DNA of 64,000 nt from positions 1-64,000 of the forward strand of contig NZ_RXNU01000009.1 of assembly GCF_003966225.1 (NCBI RefSeq), given 5' to 3'. Each line of letters begins with the position of its first letter. Positions within the stretch are counted from its first letter, which is position 1. The translations under genes and the position numbers were made by a program. Positions 16,622 through 25,589 of the stretch are shown here, one piece after another. The stretch comes from Shewanella canadensis (GTDB lineage: Bacteria; Pseudomonadota; Gammaproteobacteria; Enterobacterales; Shewanellaceae). Below the pieces are notes generated by a model. It was given only the letters and a program-made list of their open reading frames with translations. It had not been told where the DNA came from and did no database searches.

Positions 16622-18541
16622 TTAGAACAGGTAGCGATATTGAATCTGCAGTGTACGTGGCGCGCCCATCGTTGCGACGGGGTATTCCGCGCGGTGTCCG
16701 TGCTTGAAGATACTCTGAGTCACTTCGCTATCGAAAAGATTATCGATGGTGAATGAGACCTGTTGATTAAGATCTGATGTGAACCAGTATTGTGCCCCCA
16801 GACTCGCGATAACATAGTCGCCTGCGGTTAGCCCGTAATCCAGAGATTTACCCACATACTTTCCGCTGAGCCAGAAGTTGAGTTCATCGCTTGTTTGATA
16901 ATTGAGCATGCTAAATCCGGTGAACTCCGGCACTCGTGAGATCTGTTGACCAGTATCCTGGCGCTCTGCATTGGCATAACCCGCGCTGAACTCAAATTCA
17001 AGCGTATTAGTTAAACTGGTGACCAGGTGAAAATCTGCGCCGTAGCTGGTGACATTACCGGCCACATTATTGTATTGCCAAACCGCATTACCCAGATCGG
17101 TTGCTTCAATCAGGTTATCGATATTTCGCCAAAAAGCATCGAAAGTGACATGGGTTTCTCCCTGAAAAGTGATGCCGAGGTTAATGTTTTTACTCGTTTC
17201 AGATTCAAGATCTGGATTACCTAAGGTGCCGACTTGAGATTGTGACTCTTCAGCCGTGGGTTGACGGTATCCATTAGCGATAGACCCCCTAAGCTCCCAT
17301 TGTTGGTTCAGTACGTGGGTAATGCCTAATGATCCAACCCAGTGTTTGTCGCTGTCTGAAATACGGTTGAACCTGACACCCAGTGAGATAGCCGTATCGG
17401 GCAGCGCATCAAATTTGGGCTGATATTGTAAAAATGCAGCGTAGTTGTCATCTTTTTCAGCGACAAATTCCATCACTTCATCGGCGCCATCATACTGCTG
17501 AAACTCAACACCTGTGAGTAGCTGAGAGCCTGTATCGGTAAGATAATTTGCCGATATTGTTGCACCCATGTCGGTAAACCCCCAGTAGGCGTTCCAGTAA
17601 GCAACTTCTGTGTTGCCTTGTTTGTCTTTCGTTATCTCACTGTAATGTGAGTCCCACTTTTGATAATGAACCTTGGTTTGTAGCAGTAGTTGCTCACTGG
17701 CTTGGTATTGCCAATCGAGGTAGGAGAGCTGCTGCTCTCTGTCGTTTTCGCTTAGGATTGCATTGTAAGCGAGCGGACGCTCAAGCTTTCCCTTGTTAAG
17801 TTGGGTAAATATGCTGATACTATTATTTTCGTTGGGCTGCCAGCGAAGTTTTCCGCTGAAGTTATTCATCTGATAGCCACGCTCTTTATCTAACGCGGCT
17901 GTCGGTGAGTACTCTTCATCGGCCCAGAGTTGATATCCTTCAGATTGACTGGTACTCGCGCTGATGGTGTATTGAAAGTCGCCTACTTCAGCATTGACGA
18001 AGCCGCCGGCATCATAGCTTGGCAATGAATCTGCAGATAAAGAGATCTCTCCCTGATCATGGCCTTGGTATTGTTTGGTAATAATGTTGATCACCCCGGC
18101 GATGGCATCGGATCCGTAGATGGCACCTTGTCCCCCTTTGATAACTTCGATGCGCTCGATCATCATAGGATTTATGGTGTCTGTATAGGTTGAACCATAG
18201 AGACGATTGTTTAGCCTGTTACCATCAATCAGCCAGAGAATATCTTTCGGACGACTGCCCTGCAGAGAGTAATCAGTATCGGTGTGACGACCAGCCCGTC
18301 CATTGGCAAAAAGACCCGGTACAAATTGAGTTAAAATTTTATTAATGTCGACACTACCGGCTTGAACAATCATATCCTGGTTTATAATTGTAACGTCACT
18401 ACCAAGAGCGACATTGTTATAAGTCCCTTCCGTTTGATATTTAATTCCATGAACCGATATTCTCTCAATATCATCATCGGCAAGTGCATAGTTAGATAAT
18501 AGGAATATAACCAAGGCATAGCTGTGTTTTAGTTTGAACAT
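16622..18541 (-). CDS. TonB-dependent outer-membrane receptor, probably for a nickel chelate
   Basis: A 639-residue outer-membrane receptor. A signal peptide (cut near NYALA) is followed by a TonB-box-like DDIERISVHG, a plug domain with LQGSRPKDILWLIDGNRLNN and the plug end RIEVIKGGQGAIYGSDAIAGVINIITK, and a beta-barrel of about 480 residues ending in the typical aromatic RYLF. The size suits cobalamin- or metal-type receptors. It sits directly downstream of nikR and next to a divergent NikABCDE-like operon, which makes nickel (or Ni-chelate) import the best inference; the ligand is not visible in the sequence. AAGGATCAC precedes the ATG. The nikR terminator lies between, so it probably has its own promoter in 18542-18730. 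Confidence 0.85.
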   Translation of the reverse strand: MFKLKHSYALVIFLLSNYALADDDIERISVHGIKYQTEGTYNNVALGSDVTIINQDMIVQAGSVDINKILTQFVPGLFANGRAGRHTDTDYSLQGSRPKDILWLIDGNRLNNRLYGSTYTDTINPMMIERIEVIKGGQGAIYGSDAIAGVINIITKQYQGHDQGEISLSADSLPSYDAGGFVNAEVGDFQYTISASTSQSEGYQLWADEEYSPTAALDKERGYQMNNFSGKLRWQPNENNSISIFTQLNKGKLERPLAYNAILSENDREQQLSYLDWQYQASEQLLLQTKVHYQKWDSHYSEITKDKQGNTEVAYWNAYWGFTDMGATISANYLTDTGSQLLTGVEFQQYDGADEVMEFVAEKDDNYAAFLQYQPKFDALPDTAISLGVRFNRISDSDKHWVGSLGITHVLNQQWELRGSIANGYRQPTAEESQSQVGTLGNPDLESETSKNINLGITFQGETHVTFDAFWRNIDNLIEATDLGNAVWQYNNVAGNVTSYGADFHLVTSLTNTLEFEFSAGYANAERQDTGQQISRVPEFTGFSMLNYQTSDELNFWLSGKYVGKSLDYGLTAGDYVIASLGAQYWFTSDLNQQVSFTIDNLFDSEVTQSIFKHGHRAEYPVATMGAPRTLQIQYRYLF

Positions 18542-18730
18542 TAGAGTGATCCTTTTTTATTTATTGGTATCAAGCCTTTTTGTTTATTCGTGTCAGTTCT
18601 TATTCGTTATGAACTTTGTTTATTTTTGCGGATTATAAATAATTAATGGGTGAGGGGATTGCGCTAGATCATTATTGTGACGTTTGATATGAAAAAAACA
18701 TAAAAGTATTACTGGGAAGGTTGGTGATAT

Positions 18731-18763
18731 AAAAAAGGCGATACTTAATAAATAAGTATCGCC
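18731..18763 (-). terminator. Rho-independent terminator of nikR
   Basis: Perfect 11-bp arms GGCGATACTTA (18737-18747) and TAAGTATCGCC (18753-18763). On the minus strand they are followed by TTTTTTATA, about 33 bp past the nikR stop. Confidence 0.92.
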
Positions 18764-18795
18764 TGTTCACCTTTTTTCAGATTACATAAATTTGC

Positions 18796-19206
18796 TTATA
18801 CGATTCCAGCTCGGCTTAGGCGCGCGACTTTAACTCCCTTAAGTGCGGAAATTTGGTTAACCAGTAAGTTGACCTCAGATGCCTGTCCCTTGATGATTAT
18901 GGTCTCTAAACAGTTATGGTGGTCAACATGTACATGAGTGCTGCAAAGCACATGCACCAGATGGTTATGCTGGATCTCGATGAGTTTCTCTGACAGTCCG
19001 CGCTGATGGTGATCGAACACTAAGGTGAGCACACCTACCACATCCTCCTTGCTGATATTCCACTGTTTATCGACAATACGGTCCCTGAAAAGATCACGTA
19101 TATACTCGGAGCGAGACTGATAACCACGCTCTTGTTGATCGAGCTCAATCTCTTTAAACAATGATTCTGGCAGGGATACGGTAAAGCGAATAGTTTCGTC
19201 GGACAT
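18796..19206 (-). CDS. nikR: Nickel-responsive transcriptional regulator NikR
   Basis: A 136-residue ribbon-helix-helix repressor with a C-terminal ACT-type metal domain. The N-terminal RHH is visible as IRFTVSLPESLFKEIE followed by RGYQSRSEYIRDLFRD. The nickel site is in the HVHVDHHNCLE segment, with the conserved His-X-His and Cys of NikR, plus an upstream His in FDHHQRGLS. It represses nickel importers when nickel is plentiful. It lies between the receptor gene and the divergent ABC operon; the 195-bp divergent interval is the expected operator site, but I could not identify a convincing GTATGA-N16-TCATAC match. Confidence 0.93.
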   Translation of the reverse strand: MSDETIRFTVSLPESLFKEIELDQQERGYQSRSEYIRDLFRDRIVDKQWNISKEDVVGVLTLVFDHHQRGLSEKLIEIQHNHLVHVLCSTHVHVDHHNCLETIIIKGQASEVNLLVNQISALKGVKVARLSRAGIV

Positions 19207-19401
19207 GATCGATAGATACTTAAATGCTAATGTAACGCTAGTATCCTATACATATTGTACCAATGCATTAGTTGGATAGTGATCTTCGTCATGTATGTTG
19301 ATTTTTTCTCGATAAATAAGCAGTTAAGGAGAGTTGAATAGTTGTAGTGTTACGAATCTGAAAGTAGTATTACTCATCATATTCGATATTAGGCGTTATA
19401 G

Positions 19402-20940
19402 GTGAGAACAGTATTTGTTATTATCGGTCTTTGTTGTTCCTTAGCTTTTGCGAATCTAGCATCTGCTCAACCTAAGACGTTAACTATTGCTTTAGGCGCC
19501 GAACCTGATAGTGGTTTCGATCCTATATATGGTTGGGGTAAATATAATAACCCTCTGTTTCAGTCATCGCTAATAAAACGAGGCAGTAAATTAAATCTTA
19601 CTCCTGATTTAGCCTTGTCTTGGACTTTGTCTAAAGATAAGTTGTCTTGGAATATAAAAGTAAGAGAGGATGTTTTATTTAGTGATGGTTCAAGGTTAAC
19701 GGCTGAAGATATTAAGTTTACGTTTGACACTGCAAAGGCTGCCGTAACCGTTCATGACTTAACTAACTTGTCTAACGTCATTATTACTTCCAAGAGTTCA
19801 TTGTTATTTGAATTAAAGCATCCTGACATTAACTTTATTGATAATTTTATTAATCTCGCGATTGTTCCTGCTCACTCTTATAATTCTCATTATGGGCAAA
19901 TGCCGATAGGCACCGGTCCATTTGAACTCGTTCGTTGGGATAAAGGGCAACAGTTAATTGTTAAAGTGAATCCCTATTATTACGAGCAGAAGCCATTTTT
20001 TGAAAAACTGATCATCGTATTTAGCGATGAGGACAGCCGCTATTCGCGCTTAGTGGCCGGCCAATTGGATCTGGCGGCCATAGCGCCGCGCTACGCACAG
20101 GCTTTGCCTGCCGATTTTAAACTCTGGAGCCTCGAGTCGGTCGATAATCGCGGGATATCCTGGCCTATGGTGGATGTGCAAAATACCGACATCGGCAACG
20201 GTGTCACATCTCAGTTCGCCATTCGCCAGGCCATCGATAGGGTGATAAATCGTGATGTGCTCGTGCATCAATTACTCGATGGCCATGCTACTGCTGCCTA
20301 TTCTATTGCCGACGGCTTACCCTGGGGGCCCGTTGAACTCCCAACACCGATGTCTCCCGATAAGCAGCTGTCTGGGGCTATTGAGATACTCGAGCAATCG
20401 GGTTGGCAGCTTATCGATGGAATACGGCAAAAGCAGGGACTAAAGGCGAGCATGACGCTTTACTATCTTGCCGGTGACAGTATCCGTGAACAGTTGGCAT
20501 TAACTGTGGCGCAGATGGTAAAGCCCTTAGGAATAGAGATACATCCTAGAGGGGAAAGTTGGGAGAACATCTATAAGCATATGCATAACCAACCTGTGTT
20601 ATTCGGTTTCGGTAGCCATTCGAGCAGCGAAGTCAGATTCGTGCACCATAGCCAATATCGGGGCATGGATTACTATAATGCGGGTTATTACGCTAATGCC
20701 GAGTTAGATGCCGTGCTCGACAGTGCGCAGCACGCCGCTTCATGGCAGGAGTCACTGCCATACTGGAGACACGCTCAGGCGTTGATACGTCAGGATCTTC
20801 CCTGGACCTGGTTGGTGAATCTCAGGCATCTCTACGCGGCAAATCGCTGTCTCGATCTCGCCGAGCCGGGAGTCGAACCCCATGGCCATGGTTGGCCGTT
20901 AGCCAATAATATCAGCCAGTGGCGTTGGACATGTCAGTAA
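19402..20940 (+). CDS. nikA: Nickel/peptide-type ABC transporter, periplasmic binding protein (NikA-like)
   Basis: A 512-residue extracellular solute-binding protein of family 5, with a signal peptide (FVIIGLCCSLAFANLASA). It has GAEPDSGFDPIYGWGKYNNPLFQSSL and the family motif GTGPFELVRWDKGQ. NikA-type proteins bind chelated nickel; related ones bind oligopeptides. The neighbouring nikR favours nickel. Translation starts at GTG 19402. The first 200 or so codons are clearly AT-rich (TTA, AAT, ATT), while from about 20,010 on codon use becomes G+C-richer, like the rest of the operon. Its end overlaps nikB. Confidence 0.82.
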   Translation: MRTVFVIIGLCCSLAFANLASAQPKTLTIALGAEPDSGFDPIYGWGKYNNPLFQSSLIKRGSKLNLTPDLALSWTLSKDKLSWNIKVREDVLFSDGSRLTAEDIKFTFDTAKAAVTVHDLTNLSNVIITSKSSLLFELKHPDINFIDNFINLAIVPAHSYNSHYGQMPIGTGPFELVRWDKGQQLIVKVNPYYYEQKPFFEKLIIVFSDEDSRYSRLVAGQLDLAAIAPRYAQALPADFKLWSLESVDNRGISWPMVDVQNTDIGNGVTSQFAIRQAIDRVINRDVLVHQLLDGHATAAYSIADGLPWGPVELPTPMSPDKQLSGAIEILEQSGWQLIDGIRQKQGLKASMTLYYLAGDSIREQLALTVAQMVKPLGIEIHPRGESWENIYKHMHNQPVLFGFGSHSSSEVRFVHHSQYRGMDYYNAGYYANAELDAVLDSAQHAASWQESLPYWRHAQALIRQDLPWTWLVNLRHLYAANRCLDLAEPGVEPHGHGWPLANNISQWRWTCQ

Positions 20941-21923
20941 GCTCTCCATTAATGATGAGGTCTCGCTCTTTGTTGGCGACAGGCTTAAGACTGGCACTAC
21001 AACTGATCTTAGTGGTGCTGTTAGCCTATCTGTTACTTGCATGGTCTCCGCTTGATCCGATTAACAGTTATTTAAACGGTAATCTTTTCGGGATCTCAGT
21101 CGAGCAGAAAGCGACGTTGATCCACTCTTTAGGCCTGGATCAATCTGTGGCTCAACGCATGTGGCACTGGCTGTGTGAGCTAGCCCAGGGAAACTTGGGT
21201 TTTTCACCGCTATATCAGCAGAGTGTGTTCGATATTCTTAAGGAACGTCTTCCTATCTCTTTGCTGCTTATTGGCCTGAGCTGGCTCTGTTCTCTGATTT
21301 TTGGCTACGGTTTAGGTCTGTTGGCCGGACTCTATCAGGGACGCTGGCCCGACAGGTTTATTCGTAACTGTGCCTGGTTAGTGGCGTGTATCCCCTCATT
21401 TTGGTTAGGCATGCTACTGATCAGTCTGTTCTCTGTAGCATTGAGTTTGACGCCTGTGTGCTGCGCCGCGCCGCTCGGGATGCAGTTTAGTGAACAAAGT
21501 CTGCTGAGTATGGCATATCATCTCTTACTTCCTGTACTGACGCTGGCTCTGGTGCATATGGCACCGATTGTGTTGCATACCCGGGAAAAGGTGATCGATG
21601 TGCTCGATAGTGATTTTGTCGAGTATTCACGGTTACATGGAGACAGCAAAGTCTCAGTCTTAGGCTATCACGTGATCAAAAACAGTTTATTGCCTGCTGT
21701 CGTGCTGCATTTTGCCAGTTTTGCGGAGTTGTTCGGTGGCTCTATTCTTGCTGAGACGGTGTTTAACTTTCCCGGATTAGGTTCAACGCTGGTGAAAGCC
21801 GGATTGGCAAATGACACCGCCTTATTGATGGGCTGTACCTTGATATCGGCGGTTTTAGTCTTTATCGGAAATCTGGCCGCCAATGGCCTCTCTAAGTCTC
21901 TGCTGGTCGGAGAGCAAAGATGA
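20931..21923 (+). CDS. nikB: Nickel ABC transporter permease NikB-like
   Basis: An inner-membrane permease of about 330 residues of the oligopeptide/nickel class. About six hydrophobic segments are visible, starting at LALQLILVVLLAYLLLAW, and the binding-protein-dependent loop is near residues 220-240 (EYSRLHGDSKVSVLGYHVIKNSLLP). The ATG at 20931 overlaps the nikA stop by 10 nt; a GTG at 20919 is possible. It pairs with NikC, whose start overlaps its stop by four bases. Confidence 0.82.
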   Translation: MSVSSPLMMRSRSLLATGLRLALQLILVVLLAYLLLAWSPLDPINSYLNGNLFGISVEQKATLIHSLGLDQSVAQRMWHWLCELAQGNLGFSPLYQQSVFDILKERLPISLLLIGLSWLCSLIFGYGLGLLAGLYQGRWPDRFIRNCAWLVACIPSFWLGMLLISLFSVALSLTPVCCAAPLGMQFSEQSLLSMAYHLLLPVLTLALVHMAPIVLHTREKVIDVLDSDFVEYSRLHGDSKVSVLGYHVIKNSLLPAVVLHFASFAELFGGSILAETVFNFPGLGSTLVKAGLANDTALLMGCTLISAVLVFIGNLAANGLSKSLLVGEQR

Positions 21924-22750
21924 AAAAAGCCTTACTACAGCCGACAGTGCTTGCGTTATCACTTTGCCTGTTAGCCTTGATACTTTTGGCCGGTTTTTGG
22001 CCATCGTCGGGCTCAGAGCTCGCCTTGCTTGATAAAAATTTGCCGCCGTCACTCAATCACCTGTTTGGTACCGATTGGCTGGGACGTGATCTCTTCAGTC
22101 GTAGCCTCAAGGCGTTGCTGGCCAGCTTCTATACCGGGGGGCTCGCCGTGGCGTTAAGTTGTTCTATCGCCTTGTTGTTAGCCATGTTCGCTCAGATCAA
22201 TTGCGCCGCTCGTTGGTGTGTGGATCTGCTGGTGGATGTGTTTATGTCTCTGCCTCACCTCTTGTTGCTTATCCTCTTGGCGTTAGTCTTTGGTGGGGCA
22301 CAACATGGTTTAATCATGGCCATAGCCTTGAGTCACTGGCCCAGACTGACAAGGCTGCTGCGATTCGAGATGCAGGCTATCAATAATGCCCCCTATTTTC
22401 AGTTGGCGAAACAGTTCGGTCAATCGCCCCTGACAGTGATAAGGCGTCACATGTTGCCTCATGTGATCCCACAGTGGTTAGTGGGGGGAATGTTATTGTT
22501 TCCCCATGCATTAACCCATATGGCAGCACTGACATTCTTAGGATTTGGCCTGGATCCGGTAAACCCTTCCATGGGCGCATTGCTTTCTCAAGCCAGTCAA
22601 TACCTGCTGACAGGTCATTGGTGGTTAGCCTTATGTCCGGGAGGATTATTGCTCATCTGCCTGCTTATCTTGTCTTACATTGCTAACGCCTTCATTACTG
22701 CGTTGCGCCGAGGTCCCCAAACCCATGTGTCCGGAGGTGAGTTTGCTTAA
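21920..22750 (+). CDS. nikC: Nickel ABC transporter permease NikC-like
   Basis: A 276-residue inner-membrane permease. After an N-terminal membrane segment it has the typical DppC/NikC phrase HLFGTDWLGRDLFSR, then several membrane segments and the coupling loop NAPYFQLAKQFGQSPLTVIRRHMLPH. ATGA overlap with nikB indicates translational coupling. The substrate is inferred from nikR and the receptor. Confidence 0.82.
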   Translation: MKKALLQPTVLALSLCLLALILLAGFWPSSGSELALLDKNLPPSLNHLFGTDWLGRDLFSRSLKALLASFYTGGLAVALSCSIALLLAMFAQINCAARWCVDLLVDVFMSLPHLLLLILLALVFGGAQHGLIMAIALSHWPRLTRLLRFEMQAINNAPYFQLAKQFGQSPLTVIRRHMLPHVIPQWLVGGMLLFPHALTHMAALTFLGFGLDPVNPSMGALLSQASQYLLTGHWWLALCPGGLLLICLLILSYIANAFITALRRGPQTHVSGGEFA

Positions 22751-23444
22751 GGTTAATGCGTTATCGATTCACTCAGAAGAGATGAATTTGCTGTCACCCC
22801 TGAGCTTCGAACTGACAGCGGGTCAATTAACAGGGGTTATTGGTGCCAGTGGCAGTGGTAAAAGCCTGTTGGCGCAAGCACTGCTCGGCAGTGTCCCTCG
22901 CGGTTTCACGCTGTCGGGCGAGGTAAGTTTACCTCAAGGCAAACGGGTCGCCCTGTCGGCGCAGTCGGCAAGTGTATTGGATCCTTTGCGTACGGTTATC
23001 TCACAGTTAATGCGGCGTGTATCCCCGGGAGCGGGGAAGAGAGCTGCTCAGTTACAGATTAGCCCGAAGATCGCCGCCTGTTATCCCCATCAACTCTCCG
23101 GTGGGATGGCTAAAAAAGCGCTATTGGCCCAAGCGACTTGGCAGCAGACTGACTTTATTGTTGCCGATGAGCCATGTTGTGGGTTAGACGCTTCCAGCGC
23201 TACTGAGCTCTATCGATATCTGGCAAAGCTTGCGTCACAAGAGCGTCGAGGTGTGCTGGTGATCAGCCACAACCTTAAGCACTTGCTGACGGTAGCCGAT
23301 GATATTTTAGTCTTAAAAGAGGGACTATTGGTGGAGAAAACGACCCCGGAGAAGATACTCAAGGGGTTGTGTGCCCCCTATACTTATGCGCTTTGGCAGG
23401 CCATACCCGGTAACTGGGGGAGGACAGATGCTGCAGTTGCGTAA
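22743..23444 (+). CDS. nikD: Nickel ABC transporter ATP-binding protein NikD-like
   Basis: An ABC ATPase of about 233 residues: Walker A GASGSGKS, signature LSGGMAKKALLAQA, Walker B IVADEPCCGLD and a switch histidine in VISHNLKHL. I prefer the TTG at 22743, which has a GGAGG ribosome site five bases upstream inside nikC; GTG 22737 and ATG 22725 are in frame. The protein is short for the oligopeptide class and lacks the long C-terminal extension seen in OppD, as is usual for NikD. Confidence 0.8.
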   Translation: MLKVNALSIHSEEMNLLSPLSFELTAGQLTGVIGASGSGKSLLAQALLGSVPRGFTLSGEVSLPQGKRVALSAQSASVLDPLRTVISQLMRRVSPGAGKRAAQLQISPKIAACYPHQLSGGMAKKALLAQATWQQTDFIVADEPCCGLDASSATELYRYLAKLASQERRGVLVISHNLKHLLTVADDILVLKEGLLVEKTTPEKILKGLCAPYTYALWQAIPGNWGRTDAAVA

Positions 23445-24018
23445 CGCTAGTTTAGATTACGGTAACACTCACATTCCTTTTCCCGACCTTACTCTTGAGC
23501 CGGGGCAAAGATTGGGGTTATTTGGTCCCAGTGGCCTGGGGAAATCTTCGCTTGCTAAGGTGCTTGCCGGTATTGAGCCTTTAAGTTATGGCGAATTAAC
23601 TCTGCCTGGTTTTGCCAAAGGGAGCGCTAACCCGGTGCAGTGGGTTATTCAGCAGAGTGAGTTCGCTTTTAATCCTCGCCTATCGATTAAGCAATCACTG
23701 CGAGAGAGCTGGAGGAGTGATGATTTTATGGTGTTGCTCGACCGTTATGGGGTCGATCCCCGCTGGCTGAACAGACGCCCTTCACAGGTATCCGGTGGTC
23801 AACTACAGCGGGTTAATCTGGTTCGTGCCTTGCTTCCATCGACCGAGTATTTGATCTGCGATGAGATAACGGCGCACCTTGATATGATCACGCAACAGCA
23901 GATCTGGCAGGCTCTGAGTGAGGAGGCTTGTCAACGCAAACTCGGCTTGCTGGTTATTTCCCACGATGAAGACCTGCTTAATCTGGTTTGTGATGACGTG
24001 CTTCATTGGACTGGATAA
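23428..24018 (+). CDS. nikE: Nickel ABC transporter ATP-binding protein NikE-like
   Basis: A short ABC ATPase of about 196 residues. Walker A is FGPSGLGKSS, the signature VSGGQLQRVNLVRAL, Walker B LICDEITAHLD, with the switch histidine in VISHDEDLL. It begins at the ATG at 23428 behind GGGGAGGAC and overlaps nikD by 17 nt. It pairs with NikD to drive NikBC. It is shorter than E. coli NikE because it lacks the C-terminal extension, but all catalytic motifs are present. The gap after it contains only a hairpin without a T-run near 24050. Confidence 0.8.
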   Translation: MLQLRNASLDYGNTHIPFPDLTLEPGQRLGLFGPSGLGKSSLAKVLAGIEPLSYGELTLPGFAKGSANPVQWVIQQSEFAFNPRLSIKQSLRESWRSDDFMVLLDRYGVDPRWLNRRPSQVSGGQLQRVNLVRALLPSTEYLICDEITAHLDMITQQQIWQALSEEACQRKLGLLVISHDEDLLNLVCDDVLHWTG

Positions 24019-24307
24019 CCAGAGTTCTGAATCATAGTGATAGTGCCAAACAATGTCATGATTGGCGCTGTCTGTTTCGACGCCTCCTTCCAGACTTCCT
24101 TTTATTTCTTCTTTCAATGGAAAATGTAATGTACCAGTTGGCAATGAGGGGGCTGCTTATTATCGAGCAAGCTCTCAAATTTTGATTGATCTGAAGCCGA
24201 ATACTTGAGTTTTGTTGGTTTTTTGAACCATACTCATATTGACTGTTCCCTTTATTTTAGCTTTGTTTGAGGTTGGCAATGATGATGGTGAAATGGAGTT
24301 TCGATTT

Positions 24308-25513
24308 ATGATTGTTGAACAGGATATCTCTAAAGTCCGTGTAGGCATGTATGTCCTGGATATTACCTGGCCGAAAGGAAAGTTTCATCTGGTCAAGGCT
24401 CATTGGGTCGAGAGTGAAGGCATCATTGATGGATTGAAAAGAAAAGGAATTGAAAAAGTTCTTATCGATACCAGCAAGACCAAGGTGGTTGCCAAAATCG
24501 ATAAAGCGCGTACCGCTCCTCTTCAGGGTCAAGTATTCAGACATAAATCCAGTTGGTCAGATAAACGTTTTCAGCAAGAGGTGGTAAAGGCCAAGCGCGT
24601 TTTCGATAAGTCTAAGGATATTCAAAAACGGCTGTTTCATGATGCCCAAAATGGCTGCCCTCTTGATTTGGGGCCAGTGAGTGATATCACCGATGAGTCT
24701 ATCGATCTTATCTTCGATAATCCGGACGCACTTGCCTGCGTCATCAATATTCGTCATAAAGATGAATATCTGCTCGAGCATTCTGTAGCGGTATCTGTGT
24801 TGATCACCATCTTTGCTTTTTACCTGAACATTGAAAAAGAGATGGTGAGGAAGTTAGCGGTGGGGGGCTTTTTACATGATGTCGGTAAGATTATGATCCC
24901 CGATAGCATCTTAAATAAGCCGGGAAAACTGACCGACGATGAGTTTGAAGTGATGAAGTCCCACGCTCAGCACTCTATCGATACTATAGAAAGGACCCCC
25001 GAAATAAGCGAACTGAGCCTGGAGGTGGCGAGACTTCATCATGAAAAGCTCAATGGTAAAGGCTACCCTAATGGCGTCTCGGCGGATGAAATTTCAAAAT
25101 ATGGCAGGATGATCTCTATCTGCGATATATTTGATGCTCTGACCTCGAACCGTTGTTACAAACAGGGGTATCCTCAGGTGAAGGCGTTCAATATCTTACG
25201 TGCGCTGGCAAAGAACAATGAGTTAGATGATGAGTTGGTCGACCTATTTATCAAGTGCATGGGAGTCTACCCGGTGGGGGCATTGGTGGAGTTAGACTCA
25301 AACAGACTGGCAATCGTCGAGAGCCATAACCTCGAAGACCCCATTCGCCCGAGAGTAAAACCATTTTATACCCTGCACCCAAATCATTTTGAAGTCGATC
25401 ACGATATCGACCTGGCCTCGACGACAGATGAGCTCATCGTAAAATGTGTCACGGCCGATGATTACGATCTCGATATGGAGCAGATTATTGAATATTTAGC
25501 CAAAGAGGGTTAA
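24308..25513 (+). CDS. HD-GYP domain cyclic-di-GMP phosphodiesterase (DUF3391 N-terminal domain)
   Basis: A protein of about 401 residues. The N-terminal 120 residues (VRVGMYVLDITWPKGKFHL onward) fit DUF3391, commonly joined to HD-GYP. The HD-GYP domain follows: HDVGKIMIPDSILNKPGKL (HD pair and lysine), HAQHSI, HHEKLNGKGYPNG (HHE and GYP) and ISICDIFDALTSNR. All metal-binding residues appear intact, so it should break down cyclic di-GMP and affect biofilm or motility. The ATG at 24308 has GGAG nine bases upstream; frames starting at 24239 or 24293 are less likely. No signal peptide or membrane segment is seen. Confidence 0.88.
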   Translation: MIVEQDISKVRVGMYVLDITWPKGKFHLVKAHWVESEGIIDGLKRKGIEKVLIDTSKTKVVAKIDKARTAPLQGQVFRHKSSWSDKRFQQEVVKAKRVFDKSKDIQKRLFHDAQNGCPLDLGPVSDITDESIDLIFDNPDALACVINIRHKDEYLLEHSVAVSVLITIFAFYLNIEKEMVRKLAVGGFLHDVGKIMIPDSILNKPGKLTDDEFEVMKSHAQHSIDTIERTPEISELSLEVARLHHEKLNGKGYPNGVSADEISKYGRMISICDIFDALTSNRCYKQGYPQVKAFNILRALAKNNELDDELVDLFIKCMGVYPVGALVELDSNRLAIVESHNLEDPIRPRVKPFYTLHPNHFEVDHDIDLASTTDELIVKCVTADDYDLDMEQIIEYLAKEG

Positions 25514-25535
25514 GTGCATCGATCAATGCTTAAAA

Positions 25536-25567
25536 ATAAAATAGCGCCCGAAAGGCGCTATTTTTTG
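25536..25567. terminator. Bidirectional terminator between HD-GYP gene and trpA
   Basis: TAGCGCC and GGCGCTA arms around CGAAA, extended by A-T pairs on both sides. Six or more T follow on the + strand and an A-run precedes it, so it can end both the + strand HD-GYP transcript and the leftward trp operon. Confidence 0.9.
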
Positions 25568-25589
25568 TTGCCGAAACATCAGTGTGAGT

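Noticed and set aside
19207..19401. NikR operator of the GTATGA-N16-TCATAC type
   Set aside because: Only poor or direct-repeat matches were seen by eye; I could not support a site.
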